Source: CBDTYW01 sp965364735 (GTDB lineage: Bacteria; Actinomycetota; Nitriliruptoria; Nitriliruptorales; Nitriliruptoraceae). Taken from it: a stretch of 5,542 nucleotides of DNA. Position 1 is the first letter of the stretch. Each line of letters begins with the position of its first letter. This document shows, one piece after another, positions 1 through 5,503 of this stretch. The translations under genes were made by a program, and so were the position numbers. The stretch is from NCBI GenBank assembly GCA_965364735.1, contig CBDTYW010000240.1, positions 1 to 5,542 on the forward strand. The letters run 5' to 3'. The notes beneath the pieces were generated by a model. That model was not told the DNA's origin. It ran no database searches and saw only the letters and a list, made by a program, of their open reading frames with translations.

Positions 1-511
1 GCTGCTCGTCGGTCGTGGTCGCCGGGCGGGCGGCCGCGCCGGCGTCGTCGAGGGCGTCGCCCAGGGCGGCCGCGGCGTGCAGCGCGGCAAGGACGTCGCT
101 CAGGGCTCCGAGCGCTGCGAGCGACTGGCCGGGGTTCGGGCGAGCACGCAGCGCGGCAACTGCCGGGCGGGTGGCCTGCGCGAGCTGACGGACGAACCCT
201 CCGGGCGTGGAGACGAGGCTGCGCAGCTGCGGGGCGTGCTCGGCCAGGAGGTGCGCGGTGCCGTTGCCGGCGCACAGGAAGAGGTCTTCGAGGGCGGGCT
301 GGGTCGGGACGACCTCGTTCGGGTGCATGTGGTCGTAGTCGACGAGCCGGGTGATCACGTCGATCGTCGTCGCGAGCAGCTCGGCCCGGCCTTCCCGGTC
401 GAGTGGACCGTCGCAGACGATGTCCAGCGCCTCCTGGACAGCCTCCGGCGTCACGCGACCTTCGCGGTGCGTGAGGAAGGTCAGGACGGCGACCGAGGGG
501 GAGAGGTTCAC
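1..511 (-). CDS. Unrecognised protein, 3' end outside the window
   Basis: A leftward reading frame is open from beyond position 658 to the left edge, and its third codon positions are G or C almost without exception from 2 to about 557, a strong sign of real coding. From the GTG at 509-511 it gives 170 visible residues, beginning roughly VNLSPSVAVLTFLTHREGRV and containing LVDYDHMHPNEVV and STPGGFVRQLAQATRPAV. The visible part looks alpha-helical and becomes Ala-rich toward the edge. I see no helix-turn-helix, membrane segment, signal peptide or catalytic motif, and I cannot assign a family. The start is uncertain: the only ATG in this frame is at 326-328, far inside, and no good ribosome binding site precedes the GTG at 511. 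Codon bias continues some 45 bases upstream of it (residues like DPAFTPTSSWHPD) where no ATG, GTG or TTG exists. The gene is divergent from the beta-oxidation operon and shares its control region; a functional link is possible but unproven. Confidence 0.7.
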   Translation of the reverse strand, partial: MNLSPSVAVLTFLTHREGRVTPEAVQEALDIVCDGPLDREGRAELLATTIDVITRLVDYDHMHPNEVVPTQPALEDLFLCAGNGTAHLLAEHAPQLRSLVSTPGGFVRQLAQATRPAVAALRARPNPGQSLAALGALSDVLAALHAAAALGDALDDAGAAARPATTTDEQ

Positions 512-611
512 GTCGGGATGCCAGCTGCTGGTCGGGGTGAACGCGGGGTCGGCGCGCCGTTGTTGCAGGGTACGAGCAAGACCCGTACGGCGTCGCCCCG
601 ACCCCGGTCCG

Positions 612-641
612 TTGCTGATCTGACGGGTCGTCAGGTAAAGT
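612..641 (+). promoter_or_regulatory. Probable operon promoter (-35 and -10)
   Basis: TTGCTG at 612-617 and TAAAGT at 636-641 are separated by 18 bases. The -10 fits the TAnnnT pattern common in actinomycete housekeeping promoters; the -35 matches only the TTG of TTGACA. This AT-richer patch is the only one in the divergent region, and transcription would start near 648. One operator lies in the spacer and the other over the start point, as expected for a repressed promoter. The assignment rests on pattern and context only. Confidence 0.5.
620..634. promoter_or_regulatory. Palindromic operator, copy 1 (TetR type)
   Basis: CTGACGGGTCGTCAG consists of perfect 6-base arms (CTGACG/CGTCAG) around a GGT centre. 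It sits between the -35 and -10 elements of the probable promoter. An identical copy follows 24 bp downstream, centre to centre. The size, symmetry and place upstream of an acyl-CoA dehydrogenase operon fit a TetR-family repressor that responds to an acyl-CoA or related pathway intermediate. No regulator gene is visible in the window, so the protein is not known. Confidence 0.75.
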
Positions 642-643
642 TT

Positions 644-658
644 CTGACGGGTCGTCAG
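644..658. promoter_or_regulatory. Palindromic operator, copy 2 (TetR type)
   Basis: This is an exact second copy of CTGACGGGTCGTCAG, beginning 9 bases after the first copy ends and lying over the expected transcription start. Exact conservation of all 15 bases in both copies, with different flanks, indicates selection for binding rather than a recent duplication of a larger segment. A repressor occupying both sites would block promoter recognition and clearance. Confidence 0.75.
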
Positions 659-714
659 ATGTGTTCAGGACACCCTGCCAGCGGCAACGAACCCCCCGTG
701 AGCCGCAGCCGGAC

Positions 715-731
715 GAGGAGCAGCAGCCGTG
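715..731 (+). promoter_or_regulatory. Ribosome binding site that fixes the GTG start of the first dehydrogenase
   Basis: GAGGAG at 715-720 lies 8 bases before GTG at 729-731. This supports GTG as the start; the protein then begins MDFEYAADQRDF, typical of the family N terminus. No in-frame ATG gives a better start. Confidence 0.8.
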
Positions 732-1976
732 GACTTCGAGTACGCAGCCGACCAGCGTGACTTCCAGGACCAGGTCCGGCAGTTCATCGCCGACAACTGG
801 GACGACGACGTCATGGACCCGCGGCGCGAGGGCATGGCGCAGCTGGTCGACACGCCGAAGCGGCGCGACTTCATGCGCAAGATCGCGAAGCAGGGCTGGC
901 TCGGGATGTCGTGGCCGGTCGAGTACGGCGGGGGCGGCCAGGACGGCATGTACGAGTACCTCCTCAACGAGGAGCTCGCGGCCGTCGGTGCGCCCTACAT
1001 CGGCAAGGGCGTCGGCATCGTCGGCAAGACCCTGATCCGCCACGGCACGCAGGCCCAGAAGGACCAGTTCCTCCCGCTCATCCAGACCGCCGAGATCGAG
1101 TGGGCCATCGGCTACACCGAGCCCAACGCCGGCTCGGACATGGGCTCGCTCGAGATGCGCGCCGTCCGCGACGACGAGCGGGGCGGCTGGGTCATCTCCG
1201 GCCAGAAGCGCTTCACGACCTCCGCGCACTTCGCCGAGTGGTACTGGCTGGCTGCCAGGACCGACTTCTCCGTGCCGAAGCACAGGGGTGTCTCGCTCTT
1301 CATCCTGCCGATGGACGCCGAGGGCATCCAGGTCACGAACATGCCGACGATGGGCGAGGAGCGCGTCAACGAGGTCTACCTCGACGGGGTGTTCGTGCCG
1401 GACGAGATGGTCGTCGGCGAGATCAACAAGGGCTTCTACTACGTCTCCGAGGCGCTGGACTTCGAGCGGTTCACGCTCTTCACGGTGTCTGCCTACGTGA
1501 AGAAGTACGAGGCTGCGCGCGACTTCCTCCGCACCGCTGAGCGCGACGGCAAGCCGCTGCGCGACGACCCGACGGTCCGGGCACGGATCGCGAAGCTCGC
1601 CACGCAGGTCGAGGTCGCGAAGATGCTGACCCTCCGGGTGATCGACAAGGCCGCGCGCGGCGAGGTGCCCAACATCGAGGCCGCCATGTTCAAGGTCTGG
1701 ACGACCGAGATCGGCCAGAACCTCGCCGACGCGTTCATGGAGATCTTCGGAGCCCAGGGGTCGCTGCGTCGCAACGCCTCGAACGCCCCGATGGACGGAC
1801 GTTTCGAGCATTCGCTGCGCTACACGATCGTCGACACCGTCGGCGCGGGGACCAGCGAGGTCCAGCGCAACATCATCGCGCGTCGCGAGCTCGGCCTTCC
1901 GGTCAACAACGGCTCGGGACACAAGGAGCCGTTCAACGAGTTCCAGTCGCGCATGAGCGCCCTCGCGACCAACTGA
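729..1976 (+). CDS. Acyl-CoA dehydrogenase, alpha-type subunit (FadE26/FadE28-like)
   Basis: This 415-residue flavoprotein would oxidise an acyl-CoA to the trans-2-enoyl-CoA in the cytoplasm, passing electrons to electron-transfer flavoprotein. Domain order is standard: helical N domain (1 to about 125), beta domain with the FAD/substrate signature YTEPNAGSD (129-137) and WVISGQKRFTTSA (154-166), then the helical C domain. The MCAD-position catalytic Glu is absent: the C-terminal motif reads VGAGTSEVQRNIIA (371-384), with Ala where MCAD has Glu before GT. Instead Glu246 in LDFERF (243-248) matches the catalytic base position of isovaleryl- and long-chain acyl-CoA dehydrogenases. The usual RxQFGxPI motif of the C domain is missing; the last gene of the operon supplies it. 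Known mycobacterial relatives are the alpha subunits of alpha2beta2 steroid side-chain dehydrogenases (ChsE4, ChsE1). Heteromer formation with that gene product and a branched or steroid-like substrate are inferred. Confidence 0.92.
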   Translation: MDFEYAADQRDFQDQVRQFIADNWDDDVMDPRREGMAQLVDTPKRRDFMRKIAKQGWLGMSWPVEYGGGGQDGMYEYLLNEELAAVGAPYIGKGVGIVGKTLIRHGTQAQKDQFLPLIQTAEIEWAIGYTEPNAGSDMGSLEMRAVRDDERGGWVISGQKRFTTSAHFAEWYWLAARTDFSVPKHRGVSLFILPMDAEGIQVTNMPTMGEERVNEVYLDGVFVPDEMVVGEINKGFYYVSEALDFERFTLFTVSAYVKKYEAARDFLRTAERDGKPLRDDPTVRARIAKLATQVEVAKMLTLRVIDKAARGEVPNIEAAMFKVWTTEIGQNLADAFMEIFGAQGSLRRNASNAPMDGRFEHSLRYTIVDTVGAGTSEVQRNIIARRELGLPVNNGSGHKEPFNEFQSRMSALATN

Positions 1977-1978
1977 GG

Positions 1979-3124
1979 ATGGGGCCGCTCTCCGGGATCC
2001 GCGTGCTCGACACCTCGACGGTCGGGCCCGCGTCGCGTGCAGCCGCGCTGCTCGCAGACCTCGGCGCCGAGGTCGTCAAGATCGTTCCGCCCGCGGACTC
2101 GGGCCGGATCATCCCGCACGCCCACGCCTACTCGGCGGGGCGTGGCACGGTGCCGGTCACCGTGGACCTCCGCCACCCGGACGGTCCCGAGGTCGTCCTC
2201 GGCATCGCCGCGAGCTGCGACGTCGTCATCGAGGGCATGCGCCCCGGGGTCGCGGCACGGATCGGCATCGGACCCGACGACGTCGCGAAGGTCAACGACG
2301 CCGCGGTCTACGCCCACCTCACCGGCTACGGCCAAGAGGGCCCGTCGGCGCAGCGCGCTGGCCACGACATCAACTACCAGTCCGTGACGGGCGCGCTGTC
2401 CAACGCGACCCCGCGCGCGGACGGTCGTCCGCCGATCCCCGGCGCCACGTTCGCGGACTCCGCCGGCGGTGGGATGCACGCGGTCCTCGCGATCTGCGCC
2501 GCGCTCGTGCAGCGAGCACGCACCGGAGAGGCCGCGGTCGTTGACGTCAGCGCCGTCGACGGGATGCTCTCGCTGATGTCGCTGACCCTGGACGGCTGGC
2601 TCGCGACCGGCGCGCCGACCGGTCCCGGAACCTCCGTGCTCGACGGCCGCTCCGCCTGCTACGACGTCTACACCTGCCGCGATGGACGCCATGTCGCGGT
2701 CGGCGCGATCGAGACGAAGTTCTTCCGCAACCTCTGCCGGCTCGTCGGGGATGAGTCGCTCGCCGACCTTCAGTACCGCCACGACCAGCAGGACGTCCTG
2801 CGCACCGCGTTGACGGCGCGGTTCGCCTCACGCCCGCGTGACGAGTGGGTCGCGCTGCTCGCCGACGCCGACACCTGCGTCACCCCGGTCCTCGACCCCG
2901 CGGAGGTGGCCGACGACGCGCATCTCCTCGCCCGCGAGACGTTCGCGACCGTCGTCCGTGACGGACACCGCGAGTTCCGTCAGGTCGGTCGCGTCCTTGC
3001 CGGAAGCGTCCGACGCAGCGATGAGGCCGCACCTGTCGCTGGAGATCCCGCGGTGGCGCTGGCCGAGCTCGGGATCCATGTCGACGACATCACGCGCTGG
3101 AGCGCAGCAGGAGCGATCCGATGA
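1979..3124 (+). CDS. Alpha-methylacyl-CoA racemase-like protein (CoA-transferase family III fold)
   Basis: This 381-residue protein begins with the family N terminus PLSGIRVLDTSTVGPASR and LLADLGAEVVKI. It would usually be labelled CaiB/BaiF CoA-transferase, but three residues point to racemase. AGHDINY places His129 where the mycobacterial racemase MCR has His126; Asp160 in ATFADSAGGG matches Asp156; and Glu245 in GAIETKFF matches Glu241. True transferases such as formyl-CoA transferase keep the Asp but not the His and have a Gly-rich CoA loop, which I do not see. The expected reaction is interconversion of (2R)- and (2S)-methylacyl-CoA, which supplies the stereoisomer the dehydrogenase accepts. 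The start is 2 bases after the preceding stop. GAGG directly abuts the ATG, too close for a ribosome binding site, so translation probably depends on coupling to the upstream gene. The stop overlaps the next start (ATGA at 3121-3124). Confidence 0.87.
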   Translation: MGPLSGIRVLDTSTVGPASRAAALLADLGAEVVKIVPPADSGRIIPHAHAYSAGRGTVPVTVDLRHPDGPEVVLGIAASCDVVIEGMRPGVAARIGIGPDDVAKVNDAAVYAHLTGYGQEGPSAQRAGHDINYQSVTGALSNATPRADGRPPIPGATFADSAGGGMHAVLAICAALVQRARTGEAAVVDVSAVDGMLSLMSLTLDGWLATGAPTGPGTSVLDGRSACYDVYTCRDGRHVAVGAIETKFFRNLCRLVGDESLADLQYRHDQQDVLRTALTARFASRPRDEWVALLADADTCVTPVLDPAEVADDAHLLARETFATVVRDGHREFRQVGRVLAGSVRRSDEAAPVAGDPAVALAELGIHVDDITRWSAAGAIR

Positions 3125-3690
3125 GCACGCCCATGAGCCCCGCCATCAGGGCAGAAGCTGCCCGCCAGCGTGAGGTGACCGACCACCTCGTCGCGAAGTG
3201 GACCGCGAAGGCGCTCGACGCCGGCTTCGGCGACGTCGGCTGCGAGCCCGGCTACATCTCCCACTGGCTCGAGGCGACCGAGAACGCGAACGCCCTGTAC
3301 TGGGATGACGAGACCGCGAAGGAGCTGACCGGCGGTCCCGTGGCCCCGCCGACGATGCTCTCGGTCTGGATGCGTCCGCTGATGTTCAACCCGATCCGCG
3401 ACGAGGGCATCCGTCCGCTGGAGATCCACTTCCAGCTCAAGGACGCGTTCGCCCTGCCGGAGGGGATCGTCGCGAAGAACGAGATCACCTTCCACGAGCC
3501 GGTTCGCCCGGGCGACCGCGTCAGGACCGTTCAGCGTGTCCGCTCGATCTCGGACGTCAAGACGATCCGCATCGGGACCGGGCGGTTCTGGATCATCGAC
3601 GTCGAGTACACGAACCAGGACGGCCTCCTCGTCGGGCTCGAGTCCTACGACATGTTCAGCTACGTCCGGCTCCCGGAGGAATCCTCATGA
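3121..3690 (+). CDS. MaoC N-terminal/FAS1-like dehydratase-domain protein, hydratase partner subunit
   Basis: This 189-residue protein has the hot-dog fold pattern of the MaoC N-terminal (FAS1-like dehydratase) domain: a helix-containing segment YWDDETAKELTGGPVAPPTM (60-79), the FHEPVRPGDRVRTVQRV strand region (124-140) and the closing strand EYTNQDGLLVGLESYDMFSY (162-181). It lacks the D-x4-H catalytic motif of R-specific hydratases, which is present in the next protein. The closest known arrangement is ChsH2 (N-terminal domain) with ChsH1, which together hydrate a steroid enoyl-CoA; no DUF35 domain like that at the ChsH2 C terminus follows here. The start is supported by CAGGAG at 3108-3113, 7 bases upstream; a second in-frame ATG lies at 3133. 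Both ends overlap neighbouring genes by 4 bases (ATGA), indicating coupled, near-equal synthesis with the racemase and the hydratase. A noncatalytic structural or substrate-binding role is inferred. Confidence 0.87.
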   Translation: MSTPMSPAIRAEAARQREVTDHLVAKWTAKALDAGFGDVGCEPGYISHWLEATENANALYWDDETAKELTGGPVAPPTMLSVWMRPLMFNPIRDEGIRPLEIHFQLKDAFALPEGIVAKNEITFHEPVRPGDRVRTVQRVRSISDVKTIRIGTGRFWIIDVEYTNQDGLLVGLESYDMFSYVRLPEESS

Positions 3691-4178
3691 CCCTCGTGTC
3701 GCACCGCCTCACGAGGCCGGACATCGCCGTCGGTGACGACGTCCCCGTCCTCGTGGTCGACATCACGCCGCGCACGGTGATCATGGGAGCGTCGGCTTCG
3801 CGTGACTGGCAGCCACAGCACCACGACTACGTCTGGGCCCACGAGAAGGTCGGCACGGACGTCTTCCTGAACACGCCGAACCAGGCGGGCTGGATCGAGC
3901 GCTACCTGACGGACTGGGCCGGCCCGACCGCTCGCCTCGCGCAGCTCACGTTCCGCATGAAGAAGACCGTCGTCCCCGGCAACGCCCTGCGGTTCGCCGG
4001 GACCGTCACGGCGGTCACGCCGCGCGATGGCGTCACGTTCGTCGACGTGGAGATCCTCCTCACCGTCGACGAGACGCTCGTCACCGCCTGCACGACGCGG
4101 ATCGCCGTCCCCGACGATCTGAACAGCACCAACCCGTGGGAGCTGCGCGGCGACGCCTGGCGACCGAACGACGACTGA
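3687..4178 (+). CDS. MaoC-family enoyl-CoA hydratase, catalytic subunit
   Basis: This 163-residue protein has a single hot-dog domain. The segment ASRDWQPQHHDYVWAHE (37-53) is a variant of the R-hydratase motif D-x-N-P-x-H: Asp40 and His45 keep the catalytic spacing, with Gln in place of Asn before the Pro. NTPNQAGWIERYLTDWAG (62-79) and TFRMKKTVVPGNALRFAGTV (88-107) are the following helix and strands. The expected reaction is addition of water to the 2-enoyl-CoA made by the dehydrogenase, giving 3-hydroxyacyl-CoA. The start overlaps the previous stop (ATGA, 3687-3690) and has a strong GGAGGA site at 3675-3680, 6 bases upstream. The pairing with the preceding MaoC N-terminal-type gene mirrors the two-protein hydratase ChsH1-ChsH2 of cholesterol degradation, where the ChsH1-like partner carries the active residues. 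The exact substrate is unknown. Confidence 0.88.
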   Translation: MTLVSHRLTRPDIAVGDDVPVLVVDITPRTVIMGASASRDWQPQHHDYVWAHEKVGTDVFLNTPNQAGWIERYLTDWAGPTARLAQLTFRMKKTVVPGNALRFAGTVTAVTPRDGVTFVDVEILLTVDETLVTACTTRIAVPDDLNSTNPWELRGDAWRPNDD

Positions 4179-4197
4179 CGGCGCAGACGCCGCGCCG
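4179..4197 (+). other. Small GC-rich hairpin after the hydratase stop
   Basis: CGGCGC (4179-4184) pairs with GCGCCG (4192-4197) around a 7-base loop, starting directly after the TGA at 4176-4178. No T run follows, so this is not a typical terminator. It could protect an upstream mRNA end or reduce read-through into the last gene. In DNA this GC-rich a 6-bp stem can arise by chance. Confidence 0.35.
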
Positions 4198-4234
4198 ACC
4201 AGCACGACCCACCCCGCTTGACCAGCCAGACCCC

Positions 4235-4247
4235 GGAGCATGAGATG
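4235..4247 (+). promoter_or_regulatory. Ribosome binding site that fixes the ATG start of the second dehydrogenase
   Basis: GGAG at 4235-4238 lies 6 bases before the ATG at 4245-4247, and the protein then starts MDLQFTDEQQMI, the standard N terminus of this family. An in-frame TTG at 4218 would add nine non-conserved residues and has no good binding site. Confidence 0.78.
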
Positions 4248-5408
4248 GACCTCCAGTTCACCGACGAGCAGCAGATGATCCGTGAGGCCGTGCGCGGCCT
4301 CGCTGAGCAGTACGGCGACCCGGACCGCGTCCGCGCGCTGGAGGACTCGCCGAAGGGCTACGACCCCGAGTTCTGGACCGCGCTCGCGCAGATGGACCTG
4401 ATCGGCCTCACCCTGCCCGCCGAGCACGGCGGCTCCGGGATGGGTGCGCTCGACAACGCGATCATCTTCGAGGAGCTGGGACGCATGCTCGTCCCGTCGC
4501 CGCTGTTCGTGTCGTCCATCGTCTGCGGCGGGCTGCTCGCGGACGCCGGCACGGCGGAGCAGCAGAGTGCCTGGCTGCCCGAGATGGCGACCGGGAAGAA
4601 GATCCTCTCCTTCGCGTGGCACGAGCCGTTCCGCGGCGACGGCCCCGAGGGCGTCCAGCTCGTCGCCAAGGACGACGGCGACACCGTCCGGCTCTCCGGC
4701 ACGAAGCTGATGGTGCCGTTCGCCTCCTCGGCTGACGCGCTCCTGGTGCTGGCCCGCTCCGGGACCGGCCCGACGGACATCGATCTGCTGATCGTCCCGA
4801 CCGACGCTCCCGGCGTGGAGCTCACCCACACCTTCACGACGTCGTCGGACGCCTCGTACGAGGTGACGTTCAACGATGTCGAGGTCTCCGCGTCCAACCG
4901 CATCGGCGCGACCGGTGCGGGCTGGGACACGTTCCTCGGCGCGATGGACCGTGCCCTCGTCGCCGAGGCCGCGCGCTGCGTGGGTGGCGCGAAGCGGACC
5001 AACGAGATGAGCGTCTCCTACGCCAAGGAGCGCGTGCAGTTCGGCGTGCCGATCGGCTCGTTCCAGGGCGTCGCCCACCCGATCGCGAACATCCACACCG
5101 AGATCCAGGGCGCCGAGGTGCTGGTCTGGGAGGCGGCGTGGTCACTCGACACCAACGGCACCGCCGGACCGCTCGCCGCGATGGCGAAGCGCTTCGCCGC
5201 CGAGACCTGGCGTCGCGCCACCCGAACGGCCCACCAGACCTGGGGCGGCGTCGGCTTCACGCTCGCCATCGACGTGCAGCTCTACTTCCGTCGTGCGAAG
5301 CAGGCCACGCTGACGTGGTTCGAGCCCGCCACCCTCGACGAGCGCATCGCCGCCGCTGAGCTCGACGCCGAGACCCCCTTCATCACCCTCGCAGCCGGCG
5401 CCCGCTGA
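4245..5408 (+). CDS. Acyl-CoA dehydrogenase, beta-type subunit (FadE27/FadE29-like)
   Basis: This 387-residue protein has the acyl-CoA dehydrogenase fold: N-terminal helices (MDLQFTDEQQMIREAVRGLA), LTLPAEHGGSGMG (55-67), a beta domain, and the strongly conserved RVQFGVPIGSFQGVAHPIA (263-281) and QTWGGVGF (331-338). Both usual positions for the catalytic Glu look unsuitable. The isovaleryl-CoA dehydrogenase position falls in GAMDRALVAE (232-241), where Asp234 aligns with the alpha subunit's Glu246, and the MCAD YEGT motif is replaced by TWFEPATLDER (357-367). The TEPxAGSD signature is also absent, replaced by SFAWHEPFRG (122-131). It therefore looks like the noncatalytic partner that contributes FAD contacts to the alpha subunit encoded at the start of the operon, as in ChsE5 and ChsE2. 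It is separated from the hydratase gene by 66 bases, the only real gap in the operon. The partnership is inferred from motif complementarity and linkage. Confidence 0.9.
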   Translation: MDLQFTDEQQMIREAVRGLAEQYGDPDRVRALEDSPKGYDPEFWTALAQMDLIGLTLPAEHGGSGMGALDNAIIFEELGRMLVPSPLFVSSIVCGGLLADAGTAEQQSAWLPEMATGKKILSFAWHEPFRGDGPEGVQLVAKDDGDTVRLSGTKLMVPFASSADALLVLARSGTGPTDIDLLIVPTDAPGVELTHTFTTSSDASYEVTFNDVEVSASNRIGATGAGWDTFLGAMDRALVAEAARCVGGAKRTNEMSVSYAKERVQFGVPIGSFQGVAHPIANIHTEIQGAEVLVWEAAWSLDTNGTAGPLAAMAKRFAAETWRRATRTAHQTWGGVGFTLAIDVQLYFRRAKQATLTWFEPATLDERIAAAELDAETPFITLAAGAR

Positions 5409-5440
5409 CCCGCTGACCCGCCCGATTCGCCCAACCCCTC

Positions 5441-5493
5441 CCGCCGAGCGATGTCGAGACCTGCGTGGTGCAGGTTTGGACGTCGCTCGCCGC
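5441..5493. repeat. Imperfect palindromic repeat, copy 1 (long hairpin)
   Basis: Bases 5445-5464 pair with 5470-5489 around the loop GTGGT: 17 Watson-Crick pairs, 2 G-T wobbles (5452/5482, 5458/5476) and one G/G mismatch (5456/5478). The outer arms are CGAGCGATGTC and GACGTCGCTCG; the inner arms are ACCTGC and GCAGGT. The element lies 36 bases past the operon's last stop codon and its left 37 bases (5441-5477) recur exactly at 5504-5540. It may be a REP- or MITE-like dispersed palindrome, and as RNA it could also end or protect the transcript. Confidence 0.8.
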
Positions 5494-5503
5494 AGACCCT
5501 GTT

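Larger units (their letters stand above)
512..728. other. Divergent intergenic control region
   Basis: About 217 bases lie between the unrecognised leftward gene and the rightward operon. The stretch holds the paired palindromic operators, the probable operon promoter and a leader of roughly 80 bases ending in the ribosome binding site of the first dehydrogenase. For the leftward gene a weak TAnnnT element is visible on the minus strand (TACCCT, plus-strand 567-572), but it has no convincing -35 partner. The codon bias of the leftward frame reaches into this region to about 557. Confidence 0.6.

Noticed and set aside
1..511. Leftward gene as the TetR repressor for the operators
   Set aside because: Although divergent and adjacent, the visible N-terminal 170 residues show no helix-turn-helix, which in TetR proteins lies within about the first 50 residues.
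77..760. Rightward 227-residue open frame in the left part of the window
   Set aside because: It is Arg/Gly-rich with no family resemblance, and the opposite strand has far better codon bias there. It also runs through both operators and the promoter into the first dehydrogenase.
659..760. Possible 33-residue upstream frame (ATG at 659) overlapping the dehydrogenase start
   Set aside because: No ribosome binding site, Arg/Ser-rich composition typical of out-of-frame GC-rich DNA, and it is just the tail of the larger spurious frame.
1820..2782. Leftward 320-residue open frame opposite the racemase
   Set aside because: The forward frame encodes a clearly recognisable racemase with conserved His129, Asp160 and Glu245; the reverse frame is Asp/Arg/Val-rich shadow sequence.
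4218..4244. TTG at 4218 as start of the last dehydrogenase
   Set aside because: The added residues TSQTPEHE are not family-like, and the ATG at 4245 has GGAG at proper spacing.
3660..5096. Leftward 478-residue open frame, the longest in the window
   Set aside because: It lies opposite two recognisable genes (MaoC hydratase and dehydrogenase) and has the Arg/Asp/Gly-rich shadow composition without any motif. Long antisense frames are expected in DNA this GC-rich.
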